Source: Peptoclostridium litorale DSM 5388 (GTDB lineage: Bacteria; Bacillota; Clostridia; Peptostreptococcales; Peptostreptococcaceae). From it: DNA of 64,000 nucleotides. Below are positions 52,851 through 62,362 of this stretch, in pieces. The position numbers and the translations under genes were made by a program. The stretch lies in contig NZ_FSRH01000005.1 in assembly GCF_900141635.1 (NCBI RefSeq), positions 1-64,000 of the forward strand, read 5' to 3'. The number at the start of each line of letters is the position of its first letter. Position 1 is the stretch's first letter. The notes under the pieces are model-generated. The model saw only the letters and a list, made by a program, of their open reading frames with translations. It searched no databases and was not told where the DNA came from.

Positions 52851-55800
52851 TGAATCTGCCGAATATGTCCGTAAGAAGGCCTGTGACAACGCTCATGTTC
52901 ATGCTCATAGCAATACTTATAGGAACCGTTTCACTTACAATGCTTCCGGTAGACCTTTATCCTGAGATAGAGGTTCCGGTCGCAATAGTGTCTGTGGACT
53001 ACAGCGGTGTTGCACCTGAAGAAATGGAAACTCTTGTGACAAAGCCAATAGAACAGTCTGTGGCGACGGTGAGCGACCTTAAGGCGATTACATCCTATTC
53101 AAGAGAAGGCAATTCCATAGTCGTTGCAGAATTTGAGTATGGAACGGACATGGATTTTGCGGCCCTTGAAATGAGGGAAAAGGTGGACCTTGTAAAAGGG
53201 GCTCTGCCAGACGACTCGTCTAATCCACTTGTGCTGAAGATAGACCCGAATTCAACACCTGTGATACAAATAGGGGTTTCTGCCGACATGGAGATAGGCG
53301 AGCTGAAAAGGCTTGTCGAAGACGAAGTGCAGTCCAGGTTTGAAAGGATAGAAGGGGTCGCGTCGGTAGCTGTGTCCGGAGGAGAGGACGAAGAGGTCAA
53401 GATAGAACTTAATCCGGAAAAGCTATACGGATACGGACTTTCCATAGGGGACATACAGTCGATTCTAAGATCTGAAAACCTGAACCTTCCAGGCGGAAAC
53501 ATAAAAAATGGAGAAAAAGAGCTGCTTGTAAGGACTACAGGTGAATTTAAAAGCATCGATGAGATAAGGGATCTTCCGGTAGTACTTGAGGGATCACAAG
53601 TCATAAGGCTCTCCGATGTTGCCCGTATAGAGCGGGGATATAAGGAAAGGGACAGCATATCCAGGCTCAACGGCAAAAACAGCATAGGAATATCAATTAC
53701 AAAGCAGTCCGTTGCAAACACAGTAAAAGTGGCGGAAAATGTGCTGAGCGAGCTTTCAAGCGTAAAAGGCGATTTTGAAGACATAGAGTTTGTAATAGGC
53801 TTTGACCAGTCTGAATTCATAAACAAGTCCATATCCAATGTAACCCAAAATGCGATATTTGGAGGGGCTTTGGCAGTGGTTGTGCTGTTTTTATTCCTGA
53901 GGAATATAAGGTCGACTCTTATAGTTGGAACGGCCATACCAATATCAATAATATCAACGTTTGCACTGATGTTCTTCGGCGGACTGACAATAAACCTCAT
54001 ATCGCTTGGAGGGCTTGCGCTTGGAATAGGCATGCTTGTTGACAACTCCATAGTAGTACTCGAGAATATATACAGGTTCAGGGAGGAGGGAAAAGGAAAG
54101 GCTGACTCTGCGGTAGAGGGTGCAAAAGAGGTTTCGATGGCCGTATTTGCATCCACAATGACCACAATAGCAGTATTTCTTCCAATAGTATTCGTAAAGG
54201 GATTCACGGCGATAGTGTTCAAGCAGCTTTCGTTTGCGGTAGTGTTTTCCCTTTTGGCATCTCTTGTAGTGGCGCTTACAATAGTTCCTATGCTCTCGTC
54301 TCAAATTCTTGAGATAGGGGAGAGGAAGCAAAGGATTCACAAGGGGATCAGCCTTGGACGACTCCTTGACATGTTTACCAGATTTATAGAATTTCTGGAC
54401 TCAATATATGGCAGAGTGCTCCACTTCGTACTTGGCCACAGAAAGACCACGGTTGCGATAGCTGTAGGAACGTTCCTGTCGTCTATTGTGCTTGTGGGAA
54501 TGGTCGGAGGAGAGTTCTTCCCGGCGGAGGACGAGGGCCAGTTTACAGTCGCAATAGAGATGCCTTTTGGAACCAGCATAGAGGATTCGGATGAAGTGGT
54601 CACAAAGGTCGAGGAGATAGTGAAGAACATACCTGAAAAGGAGAAGGTATTTTCAAGCGTGGGATCTTCAGGCGAGTTTTCAAGAAGCGCAGCCAACCAG
54701 TCTTCCGTAAGCGTAATGCTTGTAGACCAAAAGGACAGAAAGCGCTCTACTAAGGAAATAGTAAATGAAGTGAGAAAAGACATTGAAGGCATTGCAGGGG
54801 CGAAAATAAGTGTTGCGGAAAGCTCTTCAATGGGCGGAGGGGGACCCCAAAGAGCGGCAATAGAGCTTGAAATAAAAGGGGACGATCTTGAAATTCTAAA
54901 GACGCTTGGACAGGATTTTGTAGACATTATAAAAAGTGTACCTGGAACGGCAGAGGTTACAAACGATACGGAAGAAGGAGATCCAGAGGTCAGAATACAT
55001 GTGGACAGAAAAAAGGCTTCATATTACGACATAACGGCACATGATGTTGCAAATACCGTGGATGCGGCCATAGACGGAGTCAAGGCCACTACGTTCAAGA
55101 CCGGCGGAGATGAGATAGACGTCACAATTTCAATGGATGACAGGGTTAAAGAGTCAATTGAAAACATGAAGCAAATACTCATAAGCTCAAACAAGGGCGA
55201 TACCGTTGCTCTTGGGCAGATAGTCCATATAGAGTATGGAAACTCACCTACACAAATTGCAAGAGTCAACCAGACTAGGACGGTAACTGTGGGCTCGCAG
55301 CTCGGCGGAAGGGACCTCAAGTCTGTGACAGACGACATAAAGAAAAAACTTGAGCAGTATCCCCTGCCTTCGGGCTACAGCTACGAATTCAAAGGACAGC
55401 AGCAGGACATGGCAGAGGCGTTTTCAAGTCTTGGGCTTGCGCTGATACTTTCCATAATAATAGTATATATGATACTTGCATCGCAGTTTGAATCACTGAT
55501 ACATCCGCTTACTGTAATGCTGTCGGTTCCGTTTGCACTCTCAGGGGGATTCATAGGACTGTTCATTACAGGAAGGGCGCTTTCAGTGCCTGCGCTGATA
55601 GGGGTAATAATGCTGGCGGGTATAGTTGTAAACAACGCTATAGTGCTTGTCGATTATATAAACCAGCTTAGAAAGCGGGGAATGGAAAGAAGGGACGCCA
55701 TAGTAAAGGCTGGATTTACAAGATTCAGGCCCATACTGATGACAACACTTACAACGGTTCTCGGACTGCTCCCACTGGCTCTTGGGCTGGGCGAGGGGGC

Positions 55801-55966
55801 GGCTACTCAGGCGCCTATGGCAACGGTTGTAATAGGAGGACTGACGTTTTCGACGCTTTTAACACTGGTATTCATACCTGTTGTATATACGATATTTGAC
55901 GATGGCATAAATAGGGCAAGGCTGTTTAAAATGAAATTCAGGAAAAAGGAGAAAGAGGTGCATTAG
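52850..55966 (+). CDS. RND family multidrug efflux transporter (AcrB/HAE1 type)
   Basis: 1038-residue inner-membrane pump with the twelve-helix RND layout and two large extracytoplasmic loops. The N-terminus SVRRPVTTLMFMLIAILIGTVSL, the helix-4 motif GIGMLVDNSIVVLENIYRFREEG (proton-relay aspartate D, with N in place of the second Asp), and the repeat NAIVLVDYINQLRKRGMERRDAIV are visible. It is driven by proton flow and takes hydrophobic substrates. ATG overlaps the adaptor stop by one base, and the TolC-family gene follows immediately. Confidence 0.93.
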   Translation: MNLPNMSVRRPVTTLMFMLIAILIGTVSLTMLPVDLYPEIEVPVAIVSVDYSGVAPEEMETLVTKPIEQSVATVSDLKAITSYSREGNSIVVAEFEYGTDMDFAALEMREKVDLVKGALPDDSSNPLVLKIDPNSTPVIQIGVSADMEIGELKRLVEDEVQSRFERIEGVASVAVSGGEDEEVKIELNPEKLYGYGLSIGDIQSILRSENLNLPGGNIKNGEKELLVRTTGEFKSIDEIRDLPVVLEGSQVIRLSDVARIERGYKERDSISRLNGKNSIGISITKQSVANTVKVAENVLSELSSVKGDFEDIEFVIGFDQSEFINKSISNVTQNAIFGGALAVVVLFLFLRNIRSTLIVGTAIPISIISTFALMFFGGLTINLISLGGLALGIGMLVDNSIVVLENIYRFREEGKGKADSAVEGAKEVSMAVFASTMTTIAVFLPIVFVKGFTAIVFKQLSFAVVFSLLASLVVALTIVPMLSSQILEIGERKQRIHKGISLGRLLDMFTRFIEFLDSIYGRVLHFVLGHRKTTVAIAVGTFLSSIVLVGMVGGEFFPAEDEGQFTVAIEMPFGTSIEDSDEVVTKVEEIVKNIPEKEKVFSSVGSSGEFSRSAANQSSVSVMLVDQKDRKRSTKEIVNEVRKDIEGIAGAKISVAESSSMGGGGPQRAAIELEIKGDDLEILKTLGQDFVDIIKSVPGTAEVTNDTEEGDPEVRIHVDRKKASYYDITAHDVANTVDAAIDGVKATTFKTGGDEIDVTISMDDRVKESIENMKQILISSNKGDTVALGQIVHIEYGNSPTQIARVNQTRTVTVGSQLGGRDLKSVTDDIKKKLEQYPLPSGYSYEFKGQQQDMAEAFSSLGLALILSIIIVYMILASQFESLIHPLTVMLSVPFALSGGFIGLFITGRALSVPALIGVIMLAGIVVNNAIVLVDYINQLRKRGMERRDAIVKAGFTRFRPILMTTLTTVLGLLPLALGLGEGAATQAPMATVVIGGLTFSTLLTLVFIPVVYTIFDDGINRARLFKMKFRKKEKEVH

Positions 55967-57130
55967 ATGGAAATATCTAGAGGTGTAAAAAGAGGTGCAA
56001 TGGGAGTTCTTGCCGCATTTTTGATACTTGCATCGAGCATATTCACATATGCCGAGGATGGCACGGATTCTAAAACAGTACAGACGGCAGAGAAAACTGA
56101 TGATTCAAAGGTTGTACTGCTGTCGATTGAGGACGCCATAGAAGAGGCTATAAAAAATTCCGATGCAGTGGAGATATCAAATCTCGAACTTGAGACGAAA
56201 ACAATAGAGTTGAAAGAGGCCAAAAATAACGAAAAAAACTATAGGGATAGTGATTATTCGCCAGGGACGGTACAGGGAATTCAGCTGGGCAGTAAGTTTT
56301 TTTCCACGGCTGCGGATTATGCTCTTGAAGAAGAAGCCATAAAGCAGAAAAAGACTGTGGAAGACATAAAGTATAGCACTACAAATGCATATTACGGAGT
56401 ACTCAATGCAAAGAGCGCGCTAGATGCGGCTATAGACAATCTTGACAATTCAAAGAGAAGCCATGAGATAGTCTCTAAGAAATATGAGCTTGGAGTTGTC
56501 TCGAAATCAGATCTTTTAATAGCACAGTATTCTCTTGACGAGGCAGTTGCATCCATGGAAAATGCCCAAAATTTCTATAAGAATGCAACAATGGCGCTGG
56601 ACATGATAATAGGAAGGCCGCTTGATACGGAGCTTGAGCTTACAAGCACATACGCCAAGGAAGGCTTTAGTGCAGACATCAAAACGGATATCCAAACTGC
56701 CTATGATTCAAGGCTTGACGTTAAGCAGATGCAGCATGGATATGAGCTTGCGAAGCTGGACTTTGAAACCAATTCTGTGAAATATACTTCAAATACATTT
56801 GTATACAAAAAGAAGGAACTTGCTGCGAAAAAGGCAGAACAATCGCTTGACGACCTTAAGCTTAATGTAGAGTTCGACATAAAGCAAAAATACAATGAGA
56901 TAACGACTAAAAAGAGGAACATTGAAATCAAAAATGCTGCTTTGGAAAAGGCAAAAGAGGCTCTAAGGCTTACGGAACTTTCATATGACGCAGGTTACAA
57001 GACAATACTTGATGTGAGAGAGGCAAGGAATACTCTTTATTATGCACAGCTTGGGTATGACAGCGAGGTTTCACAGTACAACCTGTCGATAATAGATTAC
57101 AACAAGGCAGTAAATATAGGCGGGAACTAA
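55967..57130 (+). CDS. TolC-family (outer membrane efflux) protein linked to the RND pump
   Basis: 387-residue exported protein: signal peptide residues about 1-29 (ending TYA), then two repeats of long helices typical of TolC proteins (VLLSIEDAIEEAIKNS, then KSDLLIAQYSLDEAVASMENAQNFY; and IKTDIQTAYDSRLDVKQMQHGYEL, YKTILDVREARNTLYYAQLGYDSEV). It is the third gene of a pump-adaptor-channel operon. In Gram-negatives TolC crosses the outer membrane; here no LPS or Bam genes are seen, so its site of action is uncertain. The ATG directly follows the pump stop. Confidence 0.87.
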   Translation: MEISRGVKRGAMGVLAAFLILASSIFTYAEDGTDSKTVQTAEKTDDSKVVLLSIEDAIEEAIKNSDAVEISNLELETKTIELKEAKNNEKNYRDSDYSPGTVQGIQLGSKFFSTAADYALEEEAIKQKKTVEDIKYSTTNAYYGVLNAKSALDAAIDNLDNSKRSHEIVSKKYELGVVSKSDLLIAQYSLDEAVASMENAQNFYKNATMALDMIIGRPLDTELELTSTYAKEGFSADIKTDIQTAYDSRLDVKQMQHGYELAKLDFETNSVKYTSNTFVYKKKELAAKKAEQSLDDLKLNVEFDIKQKYNEITTKKRNIEIKNAALEKAKEALRLTELSYDAGYKTILDVREARNTLYYAQLGYDSEVSQYNLSIIDYNKAVNIGGN

Positions 57131-57139
57131 GACTCATTT

Positions 57140-57170
57140 AAGGGGGAGCTGCGGCTTCTCCTTTTATTTT
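57140..57170 (+). terminator. Terminator after the RND operon
   Basis: Ten-base arms AAGGGGGAGC (57140-57149) and GCTTCTCCTT (57154-57163) with two G-U pairs, then TTATTTT. Confidence 0.72.
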
Positions 57171-57184
57171 GGAAAGAAAAGACT

Positions 57185-57190
57185 TATAAT
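57185..57190 (+). promoter_or_regulatory. -10 element before the SLH protein gene
   Basis: A perfect TATAAT at 57185-57190, 64 bases before the start, without a clear -35. A second TATAAT-like run is at 57202. Confidence 0.4.
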
Positions 57191-57253
57191 ATAACTGTGA
57201 GTATAATCCATGTCGTCAGTAGGTGGCGAGTGACATATCAAGGAGGCATAAAT

Positions 57254-59212
57254 ATGAGTCAGTGGGTCAAAAAGGGAATAGCTATACTTATAGCAGTGAT
57301 ATTTGTAGTAACGAGCATACAGTTTTCATTCGGGGCAGAAAAATTCACGGACATGTCAACACACTGGTCAAAGCAATATGTGGATGAGATGGTTGGAAAG
57401 GGCATACTTTCAGGATATCCAGATGGGAAATTCAAGCCTGAAGAAGCCATAACCAGAATGCAGGCGCTGGTTGCGATATCAAGAATGTTTGAGCAGTCAG
57501 AGGTGGACAGCATATACAATTCAAACAAGAGCAAATACGAGAGCGACTTTAAAGAATATTCCATTCCGACATGGGCTCAAAAACCCCTTGTATTTTGCAT
57601 TGAAAAGGAGATATTCCTTAGAAATTTTATGGACAACGGTAAATTGACAAGCTCATTCAGCATTTTGGTCAAAAATGGGAAAGAATCCCCTGCGCAGAGG
57701 TGGGAGGTGGCCATATACATAGGAAAGGCACTCGGATACAGCGACAAGGGCAAGGTTTATGTACTTGATTTTGAAGATGTAAAAGACATACCGTCAAGTG
57801 CAGTGCCGTATATAGGAGCGCTTGTTGAAAAGAAAATAATAAGCGGACAGACTAAATATCCAAGCGACAAGCTTATGTTCAACCCATACGGGGCTGTAAA
57901 AAGAGGGGAAATGGCAAAGATACTGAAGCTTTCGAATGACATAATATCAAAGAAAGGGTCATCCTCTAATTCTTCAAATGAAAGCAGCGGCAGTGATGCT
58001 TCAAATTCATCAGATGCAAGCAAAGACAATGAGGCTGATACTTCTGATGATGCCATAATGACCATAAGTGGAGAGGTTTATTCGGTAACACAAGCTAGCG
58101 GAGATACTCTTCTTATGATCGAGACTTCAAAAGGGACAAAGCTTTCATTTAAAAACAATACTGGCAGCGTAGTTGTGAAGCTTGGAGAAAAAAAGGCAAG
58201 TGTGTCTGATATTGCAAAAGGCGATAATGTAAAAATAAGAGTATCGGGAGACAAGCTTGTATCTGTAGACATAGAGGAAAGAGAAGAGAGCGTTGAAGGG
58301 TATTTTGTAAAGGCGTATTTCAATTTAGGGACTGACGGACTTAGCAGGACTTTCATACAGGTCAAGGACGGCAAAAATACAAGGGAGTTTGCAATAGACG
58401 GCAGCAGCGATATCGAAATAGACGGAAAGGATTCAAGCGTATACGACATACAGGAAGAAGACAGGGTAGAGGTCGAAATTGAAAATGGAGTTGTTGACAG
58501 CCTCAAGGCGTTTTCGAAGTCTGGAAGGCTGACTGGATTCGTAAAAGAAGTAAATGCAAGCAAAGACTACATGATACTAGTTGACGAGGATGACGATGAC
58601 AAGGAATATAAATTTGATATAGACGATGATGTGGATGTTAAGCGGAATAACGACAAAAGCGGAACTCTTTCAGACATTAGGGTCGGAGACAAAGTTGAAA
58701 TAGAGCTTGAATATTCTGTTATAGTGGAAATAGATGCAGAGAGTGTATCTAAAGATGTTGAGGGTATAATAAAAGAGATAATAATATCGAGTGAGCCTAA
58801 AATAACAATACTCGATAAGAATGACAAGCTCAAAACATACAGGGTTTCGCCTGACTTTGAGGTGGAAATAGACAACGACAGTGCAGGGCTTTACGATTTG
58901 AGGCTTAATTACGAGGCCAAGCTTGAGCTTGAAACAGACCTGGTGACAAAAATCGAATGTGATGACGAAATAATGGTATCGACAATCACGGGAGAAATAG
59001 AAGATGTCGACACCGGAGACAATATAATAAGGATAAGGGACAATAGGACTAACAAGTCTGTATATGTAAGATACAAATCAAGCACAACGATGGAAAACTA
59101 CAATGGAAAAAGCATGGATGAAGATGATTTTGACGAAGATGATATAATATCAGTAATAGGTGAAGACAAGCTAGGCTCTATAAGCGCAGACAGGATAATA
59201 AAGATCCAGTAA
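57254..59212 (+). CDS. SLH-domain surface protein
   Basis: 652-residue secreted protein. After a signal peptide (residues about 1-29, ending SFGA) come three SLH modules: a clear one (FTDMSTHWSKQYVDEMVGKGILSGYPDGKFKPEEAITRMQAL in outline), a degenerate second, and a third (VEKKIISGQTKYPSDKLMFNPYGAVKRGEMAKIL). They would bind the wall polymer. A Ser/Asp/Asn-rich linker (about 235-270) leads to a C-terminal region, 280-652, of repeated small beta units with many Asp, Glu and Lys. GGAGG lies seven bases before the ATG. Role of the C-terminal part is unknown. Confidence 0.85.
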   Translation: MSQWVKKGIAILIAVIFVVTSIQFSFGAEKFTDMSTHWSKQYVDEMVGKGILSGYPDGKFKPEEAITRMQALVAISRMFEQSEVDSIYNSNKSKYESDFKEYSIPTWAQKPLVFCIEKEIFLRNFMDNGKLTSSFSILVKNGKESPAQRWEVAIYIGKALGYSDKGKVYVLDFEDVKDIPSSAVPYIGALVEKKIISGQTKYPSDKLMFNPYGAVKRGEMAKILKLSNDIISKKGSSSNSSNESSGSDASNSSDASKDNEADTSDDAIMTISGEVYSVTQASGDTLLMIETSKGTKLSFKNNTGSVVVKLGEKKASVSDIAKGDNVKIRVSGDKLVSVDIEEREESVEGYFVKAYFNLGTDGLSRTFIQVKDGKNTREFAIDGSSDIEIDGKDSSVYDIQEEDRVEVEIENGVVDSLKAFSKSGRLTGFVKEVNASKDYMILVDEDDDDKEYKFDIDDDVDVKRNNDKSGTLSDIRVGDKVEIELEYSVIVEIDAESVSKDVEGIIKEIIISSEPKITILDKNDKLKTYRVSPDFEVEIDNDSAGLYDLRLNYEAKLELETDLVTKIECDDEIMVSTITGEIEDVDTGDNIIRIRDNRTNKSVYVRYKSSTTMENYNGKSMDEDDFDEDDIISVIGEDKLGSISADRIIKIQ

Positions 59213-59247
59213 ACTTAATGGAGTAGTCTGAATATTAAAATCGGATT

Positions 59248-59280
59248 GCAATGCCTCGTGCAAGCGAGGCATTGCTTAAT
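59248..59280 (+). terminator. Terminator-like hairpin after the SLH gene
   Basis: Perfect 11-base arms GCAATGCCTCG (59248-59258) and CGAGGCATTGC (59265-59275); the T-run behind it is weak (TTAATTCT). Confidence 0.65.
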
Positions 59281-59343
59281 TCTGAATGGTAAACATATTT
59301 ACAAAACTGCTATGTACAAAAATATATATTATGGAGGAATGAT

Positions 59344-59826
59344 ATGAACAAAAAAGGACTTTCGGATTTTCTTGAGGCATACAATTTCATAGAGGACATA
59401 TCGGGAAAAAACATAGTAAACATAATAAAGACTACAGAAATAATAAGGCATGTATATGATGAGCTTTTTTCAAAATATGGAATATCGGAGCCCAAGTTCA
59501 GGGTACTTCTCATACTTAGCATTGAAGAAGATGGAATGGCTCTTTGTGACATAGGAAAGAGAATGCTTGTAACAAGAGCAAATATGACGGGGCTTGTAGA
59601 CAGGATGGTAAAAGAAGGTCTGGTTGAAAAGAAAGTAAACCCTGAGGACAAGAGATCCATAAAAGCATACCTTACACCGAAGGGGATAGACCTGTTTGAA
59701 AGCGTAAAGGACAAACATATTGAATTCAGCGAAAAGATGACCCGATCTCTCAGTGAAGAGGAAAAGAAGCAGTTGTCACATCTTTTACAAAAGCTTCAAA
59801 GAGGAATAGTGGATTCTTTTGAATAA
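59344..59826 (+). CDS. MarR family transcriptional regulator
   Basis: 160-residue winged-helix repressor. The recognition part LCDIGKRMLVTRANMTGLVDRMVKEGLVEKKVNPEDKRSIKAYLTPKG (from residue 79 onwards) is typical. MarR proteins usually control nearby efflux genes and respond to small phenolic or hydrophobic ligands. It is followed by the second TolC-family gene with four bases between, and lies 8 kb after the RND operon promoter. GGAGG is before the ATG. Confidence 0.92.
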   Translation: MNKKGLSDFLEAYNFIEDISGKNIVNIIKTTEIIRHVYDELFSKYGISEPKFRVLLILSIEEDGMALCDIGKRMLVTRANMTGLVDRMVKEGLVEKKVNPEDKRSIKAYLTPKGIDLFESVKDKHIEFSEKMTRSLSEEEKKQLSHLLQKLQRGIVDSFE

Positions 59827-59840
59827 AGGAGGTGCCAGAT

Positions 59841-61319
59841 TTGAAGAGCAAGGTTGCGACAATGGTTTTAGCGGCAGCATTATTTAGCTGCCAGACGGCT
59901 GAATATCCTGCATATGCAAAGGATATGATAAATATGCAAGAAAGTTTGAACGAGGAATCTCTCGCAGATATTCAAAAAAAAGAAGATAAGGTATTTGTGA
60001 TGAGTTTGGAGAAAGCCGTAGAAATTGCAATGGAAAACAATATGGATATTAAGGCGCTCGAAGTTGATAAGAAAAGCGCACAGCTGCAAAGGGAGATAGC
60101 CGAGCGTGCAGAGAGAAAGATAAGGGACGGGGATAAAGACCTTTCAGATGCGAGGGAGCAGTTGCACTCGATTGAAAGCATTGCTGGTGCAATTCCGGAT
60201 GGGGTAACGCTGGGAGAGCTTTCGCAGGACAAAAGGGTAAAGCAGCTCCTTGAAGAGCACCCCGAGCTTTCGGGTTTGGACAAAAAAGCTCTTGAAGAAA
60301 ATGTCATAGAGCCTGCGAAGGATTCAATAGACTCAGGAAGCATGAAGATAGACTCGGGGGTCCAAAGCATAAACGACTCAATAAAGGACAAGCTGGATAT
60401 TTCGACAAGCGCTTATTTGTCAATGAATTCGGCAACCGACGTGCTTACGACAATGGCACAGCTTCAAGACGAGGTGACAAGTGCGGGATATGAAGTGGCA
60501 AAGAAAAAGGTAGCTCTTTTGGTTAGAAAAAACTACTATGATGCGATAAAGGCACAAAAGATGGAGATGCTTAAAAAAGTAGCTCTGGAAAGGGCTAAAA
60601 GGCAGTATGAAATAGCCAAAGCCTCATATGAAGAGGGAATGAGGGCGAGGGATGATCTTTTGCTTGCCAAAATACAGATGAACCTTTTTGAAGTGGAATT
60701 TCAAAAATCACAGATGGAAAGAAAAAATGCATATACAGAGCTTAAAAAAGTAGTGAACACAGGATTTGAAAATGACATAAGGCTTGTGGAGGATTTTCAG
60801 GCAGAGCCGGATGAAGTCATGGACTTGGAAAGCGGAATAATGCAAGGGCTTCAAAAGAGAATTGAGATTAAAAAATGCGCAGCACAGTATGTAGTGGACA
60901 AGATGAATTACGAAATGGTGGCCAAGGGTTATCCGGAAAACACTTATCAAAACAAGGAAGCCAAAGCGGCAATGGAAAAGTCGGCTGTGGAGCTTGAAAA
61001 GATGCAGATAGAAGTTGAAAGTGAAATAAGGCAGTCATATGAGACTTTTGTTTCGGCAAGGAATATGATTTCTTATACAAAGGGAATTGAAGAGGATGCT
61101 CAAAAAGCCCTTGAAATCGCACAGCTCAGGTATGAGGAAGGATATGGAATTGAAAGCGCAGCGCTTAAATCCGAAGGACTTTCGGATTTTGCGGGAACAA
61201 TAGTCGAGGTGACATCGGCACAGGAAAGGCTTGCAAAGGTTGAAGAAACTGTAGTACATATTATATTCAGCTATAATATGGCAAGGGATAAATATCTTAC
61301 GGATATAGGAACTTACTAG
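59841..61319 (+). CDS. Second TolC-family protein with an inserted region
   Basis: 492-residue exported TolC-like protein. Signal peptide residues about 1-26 (ending PAYA), then EKAVEIAMENNMDIKALEVDKKSAQLQREI, and later paired helices YEIAKASYEEGMRARDDLLLAKIQMNLFEVEFQKSQMERKN (from ALERAKRQ onward) and ALEIAQLRYEEGYGIESAALKSEG. Residues about 85-195 are an insert between the first helix and the pair that normal TolC proteins lack. TTG 59841 is preferred since AAGGAGGTG (59826-59834) is well spaced; GTG 59832 is inside it. It has no pump gene beside it. Confidence 0.82.
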   Translation: MKSKVATMVLAAALFSCQTAEYPAYAKDMINMQESLNEESLADIQKKEDKVFVMSLEKAVEIAMENNMDIKALEVDKKSAQLQREIAERAERKIRDGDKDLSDAREQLHSIESIAGAIPDGVTLGELSQDKRVKQLLEEHPELSGLDKKALEENVIEPAKDSIDSGSMKIDSGVQSINDSIKDKLDISTSAYLSMNSATDVLTTMAQLQDEVTSAGYEVAKKKVALLVRKNYYDAIKAQKMEMLKKVALERAKRQYEIAKASYEEGMRARDDLLLAKIQMNLFEVEFQKSQMERKNAYTELKKVVNTGFENDIRLVEDFQAEPDEVMDLESGIMQGLQKRIEIKKCAAQYVVDKMNYEMVAKGYPENTYQNKEAKAAMEKSAVELEKMQIEVESEIRQSYETFVSARNMISYTKGIEEDAQKALEIAQLRYEEGYGIESAALKSEGLSDFAGTIVEVTSAQERLAKVEETVVHIIFSYNMARDKYLTDIGTY

Positions 61320-61354
61320 AGCCGTAGAATATTTTGAACTGAAATGGATGATTG

Positions 61355-61394
61355 AAAGCCGGATTCCTTTGCAAAAAAGGAGACCGGCTTTTGC
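61355..61394 (+). terminator. Terminator after the MarR-TolC unit
   Basis: Outer arms AAAGCCGG (61355-61362) and CCGGCTTT (61384-61391) plus inner pairing of TCCTTT with AAAGGA; T follows. Confidence 0.75.
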
Positions 61395-61441
61395 ATTAGC
61401 CATGGAATTATGAAATTACAGGTGTTTTCGAATATTATTTC

Positions 61442-61470
61442 TTGTAAAAATAATATTTTGGGTATATAAT
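61442..61470 (+). promoter_or_regulatory. Sigma-A promoter for the transaldolase gene
   Basis: TTGTAA (61442-61447), 17-base spacer, TATAAT (61465-61470); start codon 66 bases further. Confidence 0.72.
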
Positions 61471-61536
61471 CAACGGAATACCTAAAAATAAAAATATATA
61501 AAGAGATTAAAACAGGGAGAATGGGAGGAAAATAGT

Positions 61537-62181
61537 ATGAAATTTTTTGTTGATACTGCTAATGTGGACGAAATAAGGGAGATTCACTCGTGGGGAGTTG
61601 TGGACGGAGTTACAACAAATCCATCGCTAGTGGCAAAAGAGGGAAGAAATTTTGAAGAGGTAATAGCTGAGATAACTTCAATAGTAGATGGACCGGTTTC
61701 GGCAGAGGTCATATCACTTGAGGCTCAGGGGATGATAAAAGAGGCCAGAGAGCTTTCTAAAATACATGAAAATGTAGTGGTTAAAATACCTATGACTGAC
61801 GAGGGACTCAAAGCGGTAAGTGTGGTTTCAAAGGAAGGCATAAAGACTAATGTCACACTTGTATTTTCTCCAAATCAAGCCCTGTTAGCGGCAAAGGCCG
61901 GAGCCGCATATGTAAGTCCTTTTGTGGGAAGGCTTGACGATATTGGGAATACGGGAATGGAAGTGGTGAGAAAAATAGTCGACATATTCGACATATATGG
62001 AATTGAAACACAGGTTATAACTGCAAGTGTAAGGCATGCAGACCACGTCACAGAAGCGGCGCTTGCGGGATCGCATGTTGCAACTGTTCCATACGCAGTA
62101 TTTAAAAAGATGCTTGGACACCCGCTTACAAACATAGGAATAGAAACATTTCTTTCTGACTGGGAAAAAGCTTCAAAATAA
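61537..62181 (+). CDS. fsa: Fructose-6-phosphate aldolase/transaldolase-like protein
   Basis: 214-residue small transaldolase family member. [32 protein letters not shown] is the N-terminal signature, and the Schiff-base lysine is in VVVKIPMT. It acts in the pentose-phosphate pathway or cleaves fructose 6-phosphate; the two functions cannot be separated by sequence. GGGAGGAAAA precedes the ATG. It lies next to glpX, also a sugar-phosphate enzyme. Confidence 0.93.
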   Translation: MKFFVDTANVDEIREIHSWGVVDGVTTNPSLVAKEGRNFEEVIAEITSIVDGPVSAEVISLEAQGMIKEARELSKIHENVVVKIPMTDEGLKAVSVVSKEGIKTNVTLVFSPNQALLAAKAGAAYVSPFVGRLDDIGNTGMEVVRKIVDIFDIYGIETQVITASVRHADHVTEAALAGSHVATVPYAVFKKMLGHPLTNIGIETFLSDWEKASK

Positions 62182-62362
62182 AAACCGCATTATACGTTAA
62201 ATGTTATATCCCAATACAAAATATCTGCTATAATATTATGTGTGAGTGTGCATAAATATGATGCTGAAAGCCTGTGATACGCTGAAAATGCTGAAAAGAG
62301 ATGTGTATATCGGCATATTCGAGCATAAAGGCTGAAATAATAAATGATTGGGAGTGGTCAAT

